DNA of 23,957 nt. Origin: Tardiphaga sp. (GTDB lineage Bacteria; Pseudomonadota; Alphaproteobacteria; Rhizobiales; Xanthobacteraceae). Positions 1 through 7,573 of this stretch are shown here, in pieces. The stretch's first letter is position 1, and each line of letters opens with the position of its first letter. The position numbers and the translations under genes were made by a program. The notes beneath the pieces were generated by a model that saw only the letters and a list, made by a program, of their open reading frames with translations, did not search any database and was not told where the DNA came from. Where the stretch lies: the NCBI GenBank assembly GCA_028290765.1, contig JAQGJF010000068.1:1-23957 (forward strand), read 5' to 3'.

Positions 1-306
1 GAAGAAGCTGCGCATCATCTCGCCGAAGCCGAGGGTCGCCATCGCCAGATAGATGCCTTTGAGCCGCAGCGCCGGAAAGCCGACGATCACGCCAACGAGG
101 CCGGCGGTGACGGCGGCGATGACCAGCGCCGGCGTGATCGGCACCCCGGCGTTGACGGTGAGATACGACGTCAGGTAGGCGCCGATGGCCATGAAGGCGG
201 CGTTGCCGAGCGACAACTGACCGGTGGCCAGAATGATATAGACGCTGAGCGCTCCCAGCAGCAGGATGCCGGCTTCAGCAAACAGGCTTGCATAATAGGT
301 CGACAT
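1..306 (-). CDS. livM: Branched-chain amino acid-type ABC transporter permease LivM (N-terminal part, runs off the window)
   Basis: Reading the minus strand from an ATG at 306 gives 102 codons without a stop, beginning MSTYYASLFAEAG. The partial protein is very hydrophobic and carries LivM-type stretches such as ATGQLSLGNAAFMAIGAYL and FPALRLKGIYLAMATLGFGE. LivM is the second inner-membrane permease of Liv-type ABC importers, which bring branched-chain amino acids or, in many soil Alphaproteobacteria, aromatic acids into the cytoplasm. Its ATG shares one base with the livH stop (TGATG), so translation is probably coupled. The ATPase genes livG and livF would be expected further along the minus strand, beyond position 1. 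The family call is secure; the substrate is unknown. Confidence 0.93.
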   Translation of the reverse strand, partial: MSTYYASLFAEAGILLLGALSVYIILATGQLSLGNAAFMAIGAYLTSYLTVNAGVPITPALVIAAVTAGLVGVIVGFPALRLKGIYLAMATLGFGEMMRSFF

Positions 307-1184
307 CAGACCCGTTGTCCCTGGTCCGAACGCGCGCCGCCGAGCAGGCCTTGCGGGCGCAGCAGCAGGATGACGATCATGAATCCGTACACGACGAAGT
401 CGCGGACCTGCGAGCCGCCATAGGCAACGGTGAGCACTTCGGCGACGCCGATCAGGGGGCCCGCCAGCAGCGCGCCCCAGATCCTGGTGGTGCCGCCGAT
501 CACCATGACCGCAATGGCCTTCAGCCCGATCTCGACGCCAAGGTAGGGCGTGATGGCGCCATAATGCAGCGCAATCAGCACGCCGGCGGTGCCGGCAAGC
601 GCCCCCGACAACGCGAAAGCGAACATGGTCAGCCGGTCGGCGGAGACGCCGAGCAGCCGCGACACCTCGCGGTTCTCCGCGACCGCGCGTAACGCGCGCC
701 CGATCGAGGTTCGCTGCACGGTATAGGCGACGGCCGCGACCAGCACGACGGTGGCGCCGACAACAATCAGCTGCATTTCGCCGATACTGATCGGCCCCAG
801 CTCATATTGTCGGCCGAGATACCGGTCGGGCAGTTGCAGGGGGTCGGACCCCCAGAAATTCGTCGCGATGTTCTGCAGGATGATCGAGAAGCCCAGTGTG
901 CTGAGCATCGGCGTCACCACCGGGGCACCGCGCAACGGCTGGTAGCCGACCTTTTCGATGAAAATGGCGACCACTGCCGACCCCGCCATGCCGCCGAGCA
1001 CGGCGACCGGAAGGGGAAAGTTCGCGGCGATCAGCGTAAAGCCGAAATAGCCGCCGATCATGAACAATTCGGCGATCGCCAGATTGAGGATGCCCAGAAT
1101 GCCCATCACGATCGAAAACGAAAGCGCCAGCAGCGTATAGATCGCTCCGAGGGTGAGGCCGTTGACGAGTTGCTGCAACAGCAT
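306..1184 (-). CDS. livH: Branched-chain amino acid-type ABC transporter permease LivH
   Basis: This 292-residue inner-membrane protein has the usual LivH length and layout. It starts MLLQQLVNGLTLGAIYTLLAL, has a LivH-like NLAIAELFMIGGYFGF segment near residues 34-49, a GLKAIAVMVIGG segment in the second half, and ends with the typical LLLRPQGLLGG. Several long hydrophobic stretches fit a multi-spanning permease. It pairs with LivM downstream (one-base stop/start overlap at 306-308) and with the binding-protein gene upstream, 83 nt away across a strong hairpin. It is one half of the membrane channel of a Liv-type importer. The neighbouring monooxygenase operon and a shared operator suggest a catabolic substrate rather than an amino acid; that is inference. 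Confidence 0.95.
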   Translation of the reverse strand: MLLQQLVNGLTLGAIYTLLALSFSIVMGILGILNLAIAELFMIGGYFGFTLIAANFPLPVAVLGGMAGSAVVAIFIEKVGYQPLRGAPVVTPMLSTLGFSIILQNIATNFWGSDPLQLPDRYLGRQYELGPISIGEMQLIVVGATVVLVAAVAYTVQRTSIGRALRAVAENREVSRLLGVSADRLTMFAFALSGALAGTAGVLIALHYGAITPYLGVEIGLKAIAVMVIGGTTRIWGALLAGPLIGVAEVLTVAYGGSQVRDFVVYGFMIVILLLRPQGLLGGARSDQGQRV

Positions 1185-1224
1185 GAAGGTTTCAATCGAT
1201 CGATCGGGTGAGCGTCACAAACAG

Positions 1225-1248
1225 GCGGCCGGGAGATATCCCGGCCGC
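1225..1248 (-). other. Intercistronic hairpin between livK and livH
   Basis: A perfect 9-bp inverted repeat, GCGGCCGGG and CCCGGCCGC, encloses the six-base loop AGATAT. It sits just after the livK stop codon and before livH. There is no T-run, so it does not look like a full intrinsic terminator. Hairpins here in binding-protein operons commonly protect the upstream message or partly stop transcription, so that more binding protein than permease is made. That role is inferred from position. Confidence 0.6.
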
Positions 1249-1267
1249 AGAGCTGGAGAGCAGGATA

Positions 1268-2500
1268 TCAGCAGCCGGCGTGATTGGGCGCCGAACTGCA
1301 ACCTCGGACCTTGGTGTCCCAGGCGCCGTTCTGGCCCTGCAGCACGTAGAACGCCTTGATCGCGTCGCCGTCGTCGTTGAAGCCGATCGGACCCCCCAGG
1401 CCCTGAAAGCCTTCCAGCTTGGCGAGATGATCGCGGATCTTGGTGCGGTCGGCTTCGAGGTCTTCCGGCTTGCCGGTGACGCCGGTTTTCTTGATCGCGT
1501 CGATATACATGCTGACGATCTCGTAGATATTGGCGTCATACATGCTCGGCTCGATCTCCGGAGGCAGGCCGGTTTCCTTGCGGAGCAGCGGCTGCAAGCC
1601 GGCGACGAACTTCTCGCCGGCTTCCCCCTTCATGGTGGCGAAGAAGGTGGCGGGCGCAATGATCGGAATTTCCGGCGCGGCTTTCAGGATCGCCGACGAG
1701 ATCAACTGGGTCGCGCCGATCACCGGCTTGATCAGGCCCTGGCGTTTCATCTCGCGAATCACCGTGATGGCCTGGCTGTAGTCCGCGCTGACCACCACGC
1801 CGTCAGGGTTCAGCGACTTCAGCTTCGTGACCTGGGCACTGACGTCGAGATCGCCGGTATTGAACGACAGCGGGTCGGCCTCGTTGACGAGGGTGATGTC
1901 ATTCGCCTTGAGCGCGGCGGGCATGATCGCCTTACCGACGGTGGCGGCCGTGGCGTCCTTGGCGTCGAAGATGATGCCGACGCTGGTGATATTGAAGGCC
2001 TTCTTGAAATAGGGAACGGTGGTCTTGGCGAGCACGCCTTCGTCGATGGTGTTGCGGAACGCCCAGGGGCGGTTCAGCTTGGCAACGCCGGGTTTCGAGG
2101 ACGCCTGCGAGGTCGCGACCAGCTTCATTTCGTTGGCGACCGGAAAAGTCACCTCGGCGGCGCTGCTGGTCAGCGGGCCTGCAATCGCCAGAACCTTTTC
2201 GTCACCCGCGAGCTTGCGCAGCGAACTGGCGGCCTGCGCCGGCTTGGCGCCGTCGTCGAGAATGGTGATCTTGATCTTGGCGCCGTTGATGCCGCCGGCA
2301 TCATTAGTTTGTTTCTCCAGCATCTTCAGCGTCACGGTATTGCTGCGGCCCCATTCGGCGAACGGGCCGCTGCTCGGCACCACGGCGCCGAGTTCGATCT
2401 CCCGGGTTTGGGCCGACGCGTTGCCGGCTCCCAGCGATAGTAGTGCCAGAGCGGTGAGCGGACCCAGCAGCTGCGAAAAATTCGGTTTGACGCTCGACAT
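1268..2500 (-). CDS. Liv-type ABC transporter periplasmic substrate-binding protein
   Basis: This is a type-I periplasmic binding protein of the Leu/Ile/Val (Peripla_BP_6) family, 410 residues from the chosen start. The ATG at 2500 follows GGAAAG at good spacing and gives a signal peptide: hydrophobic LLGPLTALALLSL, then a likely cut after ASA (residue 30). The mature protein opens QTREIELGAVVPSSGPFAEWG, typical of the family. A longer frame reaches upstream to 2722, but it would bury the signal peptide and run through a regulatory-looking AT-rich patch. The gene is first in a livK-livH-livM operon. A sequence shared with the marR/monooxygenase gap lies 166-184 bp upstream, so it is probably induced together with the monooxygenase genes. 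The ligand is unknown; many relatives in soil Alphaproteobacteria bind aromatic acids. Confidence 0.92.
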   Translation of the reverse strand: MSSVKPNFSQLLGPLTALALLSLGAGNASAQTREIELGAVVPSSGPFAEWGRSNTVTLKMLEKQTNDAGGINGAKIKITILDDGAKPAQAASSLRKLAGDEKVLAIAGPLTSSAAEVTFPVANEMKLVATSQASSKPGVAKLNRPWAFRNTIDEGVLAKTTVPYFKKAFNITSVGIIFDAKDATAATVGKAIMPAALKANDITLVNEADPLSFNTGDLDVSAQVTKLKSLNPDGVVVSADYSQAITVIREMKRQGLIKPVIGATQLISSAILKAAPEIPIIAPATFFATMKGEAGEKFVAGLQPLLRKETGLPPEIEPSMYDANIYEIVSMYIDAIKKTGVTGKPEDLEADRTKIRDHLAKLEGFQGLGGPIGFNDDGDAIKAFYVLQGQNGAWDTKVRGCSSAPNHAGC

Positions 2501-2665
2501 CGGCTTCTTTCCGTTGCTGTTGACTCCAAGGCCGCGGTTGGCCGCAGCCGGTGCAGGAAAACATGCAATGCACGCGGCGTGCCAGCAACGCCGCCGGGTA
2601 TTGCGCGCAATATCGTCCGATAAATCTGCCTCTTTGACAAATGAAAATTTAGGAGCTTTGTAGAT

Positions 2666-2684
2666 TAGTTCTCTTCCGAAGCTA
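2666..2684. promoter_or_regulatory. Candidate MarR operator, copy 1 (upstream of the liv operon)
   Basis: Read on the minus strand this is TAGCTTCGGAAGAGAACTA, an imperfect palindrome with arms TAGCT and AACTA nine bases apart. A 14-base stretch covering its left part, AAAATAGCTTCGGA (minus strand of 2675-2688), is identical to 3488-3501 in the gap between marR and the first monooxygenase gene. The patch is AT-rich against GC-rich surroundings. Size and symmetry suit a MarR-family dimer, and marR is adjacent. The binding is inferred. Confidence 0.6.
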
Positions 2685-2735
2685 TTTTTGCGGCAACGGC
2701 GACTAAGTTTGCGGCAGCGCAAAATCGCGCCGGCG

Positions 2736-3377
2736 TCATGCCTTGCGGGGTTTTCGCGGCTTGGAGGTCGTGGGATTGCGCAGCCCCGGCGAGATCGGCT
2801 GGACGTTGGTCTCGGCCAGATAACGCTGCAGCGAGATCGCGCGGTCGCTCGATTCGACCAGGCGCTGCACCACGTCGAGCAGCTGCTGGAAATCCCGCGC
2901 GCTCAGGCAGCCGAATTGCACGTCATTGACCTGCATCTGGGTCGGCGCCAGACGCTCGAGCAATTCCGCGCCGCGCGCGGTGACCGTGAGCGACAGCCGC
3001 CTGCGGTCGACCGGATGCGCCGCTTTTTCAATCAAGCCCTTGATTTCCAGCTTGTTTGTCACGGTGGTGACGAATGCGCCGCTGAGGTGAAGATGATCGG
3101 CGACGGCCTTGACGTGAACGTCGCCGAGCGCGGCCAGATGCCGGATCGAAATCAGCGTGGTGTATTCTATGCCGGGGAGGCCGATGACCGCGGCATGCCC
3201 TTCGCGCAGTGTTTGATGCCGCACCAGGAATCCGAACAGGCTGTGGACGAGGCGGCGAAACTGCCGGTCGGAGCCGTCAACCAGCAGTTCCGGCCGTGAG
3301 GTGGTGAGGGCGGCCCGAGGTGCGATGCGTCTGGCGACAAGCTTGGTGGTGTTAGCGCGCGCTGCTGATTTTGCCAC
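2736..3377 (-). CDS. MarR-family transcriptional regulator
   Basis: The protein has 213 residues from a GTG start at 3377, preceded by AAAGGA seven bases upstream. No ATG lies closer in frame, and an upstream ATG would give an implausible N-terminus running through the divergent promoter. It holds a winged helix-turn-helix: VKAVADHLHLSGAFVTTVTN is the recognition region (about residues 89-108) and the wing carries the family DRRR motif (about 124-127). The tail is basic (TTSKPRKPRKA). MarR proteins are usually dimeric repressors released by small, often phenolic, ligands. It stands divergently from the monooxygenase operon and next to the liv operon, and both flanking regions carry a common palindrome, so it probably controls both sets and itself. 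Confidence 0.9.
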   Translation of the reverse strand: MAKSAARANTTKLVARRIAPRAALTTSRPELLVDGSDRQFRRLVHSLFGFLVRHQTLREGHAAVIGLPGIEYTTLISIRHLAALGDVHVKAVADHLHLSGAFVTTVTNKLEIKGLIEKAAHPVDRRRLSLTVTARGAELLERLAPTQMQVNDVQFGCLSARDFQQLLDVVQRLVESSDRAISLQRYLAETNVQPISPGLRNPTTSKPRKPRKA

Positions 3378-3473
3378 GTGATCATCCTTTGTATGACGGT
3401 GTTGCGAGATTGAACGCTCCGCATCGCAAATGCAATGTTTGTGTCGGTCGTGCGCGCCGCCGGCATTGTCGTC

Positions 3474-3505
3474 TTGACATTCACGATAAAATAGCTTCGG
3501 ATAAT
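3474..3505 (+). promoter_or_regulatory. Candidate promoter for the monooxygenase operon
   Basis: A perfect TTGACA lies at 3474-3479 and a good -10-like GATAAT at 3500-3505. The spacer is 20 bases, longer than the preferred 17, so the assignment is uncertain. The candidate operator at 3492-3510 covers the -10 element, which would allow repression by the divergent MarR protein. Confidence 0.35.
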
Positions 3506-3510
3506 AGCTA
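3492..3510. promoter_or_regulatory. Candidate MarR operator, copy 2 (marR/monooxygenase divergent region)
   Basis: The sequence TAGCTTCGGATAATAGCTA has perfect 5-bp arms, TAGCT and AGCTA, separated by nine bases. With one flanking base each side the arms extend to ATAGCT and AGCTAT. The preceding AAAATAGCTTCGGA (3488-3501) is identical over 14 bases to the minus strand upstream of livK. The site lies about 115 bp upstream of marR and 77 bp upstream of the preferred monooxygenase start. A second nested symmetry, CGGAT and ATCCG (3498-3519), is also visible. Confidence 0.65.
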
Positions 3511-3586
3511 TCTGATCCGGCAACCGCGTGTGTTTCAACGTCTGGTGGATGGATCGGCGGTGTCCAGACGGGGATAGAGGATGAGT

Positions 3587-5101
3587 ATGGCGGTACCCGA
3601 GGCATCTCCCGTCGCCGGCCATGCGGTCAAGAACGGCGCCCGGCACATCGACAGCGTTCGCGACGGCAGGGCGGTTTTTCTCGACGGTAAGCCCGTCGAC
3701 GATGTCTCGACCCACCCCGCCTACCGCCACGCCGTGGCGTCGGCCGGCGCACTGTACGATCATCAGGCGCATCCCGACAATGTCGAGCGGATGACCTTCG
3801 ACGTCGGCGGCGGCCATCGCATCAACCGCGCCTGGCAATTGCCGACCAGTTACAACGAGCTGGTCGAGCGCCGCAAGGCGCTGGTCGAGTGGGCCGAGTT
3901 GTCGGGCGGCTTCCTCGGCCGTTCGCCCGATCATGTCGCATCCTCGATGTCGGGCATGATGATGGGCATCGAGGTATTCGACAATTACGATGCCAAGCGC
4001 GGCCATGCGTTCCGCGAGTGGTACGACTATGCCCGCAGAAACGACCTGTTTCTGACCTATGTGATCAACAACGTTCAGGGCGACCGCTCCAAGGCATTCG
4101 GCAGCCAGGGCAAGGGCGCGGAGGACATGGTGGCGCGCATCGTCGACGAGGATGCGTCCGGCATCACGATTCGCGGTGCCAAGTTGTTCGCCACCAGCGC
4201 GATCATGGCCAATGAGCTGTTTGTCGGATCCGGCCAGCCGTTGCGGCCGGGTGAGGAGCATCTGGCGTTCTCCTGCGCGTTGCCGATGGGCACCAGGGGA
4301 CTGAAGATGCTGTCGCGAAAATCATTCGAGGCGAGCGCGGTCAATGAATACGATAATCCGCTGGCCTATCGCTATGACGAGAACGACGCGCTGGTGTTCT
4401 TCGACGACGTCAAGGTGCCGTGGGAGCGGGTGTTTTTGTTGCGCAACACCGACATGTGCCGCGCCCAGCTTCATGATACGCCGGCGCACGTCTATCAGAA
4501 TTACCAGGCGCAGATCCGGCTCTCGGTCAAGCTGCGGTTTCTGGTCGGGCTGGCGCGCGGCATCGCCCTGACCATCGGCACCATCAACTTTCCGCCGGTG
4601 ACCGAGACGCTCGGCAAGCTCGCCTCGCAGGCCGCGCTGATCGAGGGGATGGTGCTGGGCATGGAGGCCGGCGGCGCCATGCGCGGCGAATACTTCCTGC
4701 CCAACAAGCATCTGCTCTATGCGGCGCAGGTGCAATCGCAGGAGATGTATCCGCAGATCATCAGCACGATCCGTGAACTGGCCGGCGGCGCGCTGCTGAT
4801 GCTACCGTCATCGGTTCAGGACTTCGCCAATCCGGAACTGGCCGAGATCATTTCACTGACCCAGATATCGCCGGCGATGACCGGCGAGCAGCGCGTCAAG
4901 CTGCTGAAGCTGACCTGGGACGCGGTCGGCTCGGAATTCGCCTCGCGACATCTGCAATACGAGATGTTCTACGCCGGCGCCCAATTCGTCACCCGCGGCC
5001 ACAGCTATCGCACCTACGACTGGGATCGCGCCTCGGGCCTGGTGGACAGGCTGGCCGGCAACTATCAGCTGCCAGATTTTGCCGACATCGCGAGATTATG
5101 A
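3587..5101 (+). CDS. HpaB-family FADH2-dependent monooxygenase, paralog 1
   Basis: This 504-residue protein belongs to the 4-hydroxyphenylacetate 3-monooxygenase large-component family (HpaB/HadA/TftD/PvcC type), which uses reduced flavin from a partner reductase and O2 to hydroxylate phenol-like compounds in the cytoplasm. It aligns along the whole HpaB length, with STHPAYR near residue 41, GRSPDHVAS near 111, and WDAVGSEFASRH near the C-terminus. At the positions of the substrate-binding Arg113, Tyr117 and His155 of E. coli HpaB I read Arg112, His116 and Tyr158, so the substrate is probably not 4-hydroxyphenylacetate. I prefer the ATG at 3587 because AGAGG then sits six bases upstream; the ATG at 3581 directly abuts it. 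The stop overlaps the reductase start (ATGA). Confidence 0.88.
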   Translation: MAVPEASPVAGHAVKNGARHIDSVRDGRAVFLDGKPVDDVSTHPAYRHAVASAGALYDHQAHPDNVERMTFDVGGGHRINRAWQLPTSYNELVERRKALVEWAELSGGFLGRSPDHVASSMSGMMMGIEVFDNYDAKRGHAFREWYDYARRNDLFLTYVINNVQGDRSKAFGSQGKGAEDMVARIVDEDASGITIRGAKLFATSAIMANELFVGSGQPLRPGEEHLAFSCALPMGTRGLKMLSRKSFEASAVNEYDNPLAYRYDENDALVFFDDVKVPWERVFLLRNTDMCRAQLHDTPAHVYQNYQAQIRLSVKLRFLVGLARGIALTIGTINFPPVTETLGKLASQAALIEGMVLGMEAGGAMRGEYFLPNKHLLYAAQVQSQEMYPQIISTIRELAGGALLMLPSSVQDFANPELAEIISLTQISPAMTGEQRVKLLKLTWDAVGSEFASRHLQYEMFYAGAQFVTRGHSYRTYDWDRASGLVDRLAGNYQLPDFADIARL

Positions 5102-5631
5102 CCGGTGCAGCCTCAGACCTGGATGCTCGCGCCTTCCGCCGGGGGCTCGGACAATTTGCCACCGGCGTTGCCGTCGTCACGGCGCAGGCCGCGGACGGCA
5201 GCGCAATCGGGCTGACCATGAGTTCGTTCAATTCGGTCTCGGTTGATCCTCCGCTGATCCTGTTCTCGATCGATCGCCGGGCGTTCAGCCTGGCCGCGAT
5301 GACGCGAGCCAAGGGCTACGCCGTCAACATCCTCGGCCGCGACCAGGAGCATCTCTCCGACAAATTCGCCCGTTCGCTCGCCGACAAATGGGCGGCGGTG
5401 GAGCACACACTTGGCCACGCGGCGGCGCCGCTGCTCGCCGGCGCGATCGCGCATTTCGAGTGCGAGCCGTATGCGCAATATGGCGGCGGCGACCATGTCA
5501 TCTTCGTCGGCCGGGTGGTGCAGTTTTCCACCCGTCCTGATAAGGAACCGCTGATATTCTTTCGCGGCGCCTATCGCAGCCTTGCCGGGGCCGAGCGCGG
5601 CCCGGAATGGCCGCTGCCCATGCACTATTAG
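5098..5631 (+). CDS. HpaC-type NAD(P)H:flavin reductase
   Basis: This 177-residue flavin reductase-like protein has family blocks FATGVAVVTA (20-29), GLTMSSFNSVSVDPPLILFSI (38-58), GDHVIFVGRV (131-140) and PLIFFRGAYRSL (151-162). Such proteins reduce free FMN or FAD with NAD(P)H and hand it to a separate oxygenase. Its start overlaps the stop of monooxygenase 1 by four bases, and monooxygenase 2 begins 27 nt downstream, so a single reductase probably serves both. Length and motifs are normal. Whether it prefers NADH or NADPH, FMN or FAD cannot be read from the sequence. Confidence 0.92.
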   Translation: MTGAASDLDARAFRRGLGQFATGVAVVTAQAADGSAIGLTMSSFNSVSVDPPLILFSIDRRAFSLAAMTRAKGYAVNILGRDQEHLSDKFARSLADKWAAVEHTLGHAAAPLLAGAIAHFECEPYAQYGGGDHVIFVGRVVQFSTRPDKEPLIFFRGAYRSLAGAERGPEWPLPMHY

Positions 5632-5658
5632 ATCCGCCGAGCAACAACCGAGGCCTTC

Positions 5659-7155
5659 ATGATCAAGACCGGTACAGAGCACATTGCGAGCCTGCGCGAC
5701 GGCCGCGAGGTTTATCTCGACGGCGAACTGGTTGCCGATGTCACCACCCATCCTGCGTTTCGCGGTGCGGTGGCTTCGATCGGCCGGATGTTCGATTTTC
5801 AAAGCGCGCCGGAAAACCGCGACCTGATGACGTTCGAGACCGATAGCGGTACGCGGGCCAACCGGATCTGGGAGCTGCCGGGGGATCACGAGGCGCTGGT
5901 CAGGCGCCGCAAGGGTCTCGAGGCCTGGACCGAACTGCATGCGGGCTTCATGGGGCGCGCGCCCGATCACGTCGCGTCGTGTATCGCCGGCATGTATATG
6001 GGTCTCGAGGTGTTCGAGGCCTATGATGCCGAGCGCGCCAAAGCGCTCTCGGACTATTACCGCCATGCGCGCGACAACGATCTTTATCTCACTTACGTGA
6101 TCATCAATCCCCAGGCGGATCGCTCGAAGAGTGCCGCCGAGCAGGCGGATCCCTTCCTCACCGCGGGCGTGGTGTCCCGCGATGCCGAAGGCCTCACGGT
6201 GCGAGGCGCCAAGATGCTGGCGACCGGCGGCATCATGGCCAATGAGGTGTTCGTCTCCTGTATCCAGCCGCTGCAGCCCGGTGACGAGAAATACGCGGTC
6301 TCGTTTGCGATCCCGATGAATACCAAGGGCCTGAAAATCCTGTCGCGCAAATCCTACGAGGCCGCGGCAGGATCGGTGTTCGACAATCCGCTGGCCAGCC
6401 GCTTCGACGAGAACGATGCGGTGCTGTATTTCGACGACGTCAGGGTGCCTTGGAACCGGGTGTTCATCGTCGAGGATATCGCGATGTGCCAGAAGCAGTT
6501 CCATGCCACGCCGGCGCATGTCTACCAGAACTACCAGGCCATGATCCGGCTGTCGGTCAAGCTGCGCTTCCTGGCCGGTATCGCCCATCGCATCGCCGAT
6601 ACCAACGGCATCGCCGGCTTCCCGCAGGTCAGGGAAATGCTCGGCCAGCTCGCCGCCGAGGTCAGCATGGTGGAAGCCTTCGTCGTGGCGATGGAGACCA
6701 AGGGCCAGCCGCGCGGTGCCTACTTCGTGCCGGACCGGCAGATGCTCTATGCCGCCCAGACGCTGACGCAGCAGCTCTATGCCAAGATCATCAATGCCTT
6801 GCGCGAACTGGCCGGAGGCGGGATGATCATGCTGCCGTCCTCGGTCAAGGACTTCAACAACCCGGAGCTCGCAAGGTTGATCGGCAAGACCCAGCAATCG
6901 CCCGCCGCCGGCGCCATCGACAAGGTGAAGTTCTACAAGCTCGCGTGGGACGCGGTCGGCTCCGAATTCGCCTCGCGACATTCGCAATACGAGATGTTCT
7001 TCGCCGGCGCGACCTTTGTCACCAAGGGGCACGCCTACCGCACCTATGACTGGAAGAATGCGGCGGCGTTGCTCGACAAGATGCTGTCGAGCTACGAACT
7101 GGCCGATGAATTGACCAGCAAGAGCAATCCGGATTCACCCCGCGCCGTCGCCTAA
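5659..7155 (+). CDS. HpaB-family FADH2-dependent monooxygenase, paralog 2
   Basis: This 498-residue protein is a second full-length HpaB-family member, clearly homologous to the gene two places upstream. Shared blocks include VTTHPAFR (28-35), GRAPDHVAS (99-107), ATPAHVYQNYQA, SVKLRFLAG and WDAVGSEFASRHSQYEMFFAG. It keeps the same replacement of the E. coli HpaB triad: Arg100, His104, Tyr146. The start has GAGG six bases upstream. The C-terminus extends past the last shared block with a polar tail. Both copies look intact, so this is an old duplication that has diverged, not a fresh repeat. The two proteins may act in sequence, on different substrates, or as a mixed oligomer. It lies 18 nt before the cupin gene in the same operon. 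Confidence 0.88.
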   Translation: MIKTGTEHIASLRDGREVYLDGELVADVTTHPAFRGAVASIGRMFDFQSAPENRDLMTFETDSGTRANRIWELPGDHEALVRRRKGLEAWTELHAGFMGRAPDHVASCIAGMYMGLEVFEAYDAERAKALSDYYRHARDNDLYLTYVIINPQADRSKSAAEQADPFLTAGVVSRDAEGLTVRGAKMLATGGIMANEVFVSCIQPLQPGDEKYAVSFAIPMNTKGLKILSRKSYEAAAGSVFDNPLASRFDENDAVLYFDDVRVPWNRVFIVEDIAMCQKQFHATPAHVYQNYQAMIRLSVKLRFLAGIAHRIADTNGIAGFPQVREMLGQLAAEVSMVEAFVVAMETKGQPRGAYFVPDRQMLYAAQTLTQQLYAKIINALRELAGGGMIMLPSSVKDFNNPELARLIGKTQQSPAAGAIDKVKFYKLAWDAVGSEFASRHSQYEMFFAGATFVTKGHAYRTYDWKNAAALLDKMLSSYELADELTSKSNPDSPRAVA

Positions 7156-7173
7156 TCTTCAGGAAACTTGAAA

Positions 7174-7554
7174 ATGGCCATCAACAAGCTGCACGACGAA
7201 TTTCGCTCCATCGACATGTCGACCGGATGGGAAACACCCGCGGGCTATCCGGCGGGCATCCAGCAGAAGATTCTGTCGGGCGCCCTCGACGAGGCGAACA
7301 GGCGTGGCAGCCGCACCCGTTTGCTGCGCTTCGAGCCCGGCGTTTACACGACCAAGCCGTTCGTTCACGAATATTGGGAAGAGGTTTTCCTGTTTTCCGG
7401 CGATCTCATCGTCGGCAACGATGAGCAGGGCAACGGCGGCGAATCGTTCAAGCCGAACACCTACGCCTGCCGTCCGCCCGGCGCGTTTCACGGCCCGTTC
7501 AAATCGGTGGCGGGCTGCCTTTTGATGGAAATTCACTATTTCGATCCCGCCTGA
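7174..7554 (+). CDS. Small single-domain cupin protein
   Basis: This 126-residue protein starts at ATG 7174, with AGGAAA seven bases upstream. Cupin motif 1 is seen in PGVYTTKPFVHEYWEEVFLFSG (about 55-76) and motif 2 in CRPPGAFHGPFKS (99-111). Of the four usual metal ligands, His65, Glu70 and His106 are recognisable, while the second histidine of the HxH pair is Tyr67. Cupins of this size include metal-dependent dioxygenases, isomerases, decarboxylases and non-catalytic sensors. Its place between a monooxygenase and a DUF2848 protein suggests a step on the oxidised product, for example isomerisation or ring opening, but no function can be assigned. Spacing to both neighbours is under 20 nt. 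Confidence 0.85.
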   Translation: MAINKLHDEFRSIDMSTGWETPAGYPAGIQQKILSGALDEANRRGSRTRLLRFEPGVYTTKPFVHEYWEEVFLFSGDLIVGNDEQGNGGESFKPNTYACRPPGAFHGPFKSVAGCLLMEIHYFDPA

Positions 7555-7573
7555 GGTCGAGCCGGAAACCGAC

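Noticed and set aside
1208..2440. Open frame of 410 codons on the plus strand
   Set aside because: It is antisense to the Liv-type binding protein and crosses the livK/livH hairpin; its composition is typical of a shadow frame.
2501..2722. 74-codon N-terminal extension of the binding protein
   Set aside because: It would place the signal peptide inside the protein and includes the candidate operator; the ATG at 2500 has a good ribosome binding site.
3167..4261. Open frame of 364 codons on the minus strand
   Set aside because: It spans the divergent marR/monooxygenase control region and overlaps both genes; no domain is recognisable.
5113..7032. Open frame of 639 codons on the minus strand
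   Set aside because: It lies opposite the flavin reductase and monooxygenase 2, which have clear family motifs. It is Arg/His/Gly/Asp-rich without recognisable domains, as expected from an antisense frame in GC-rich coding DNA.
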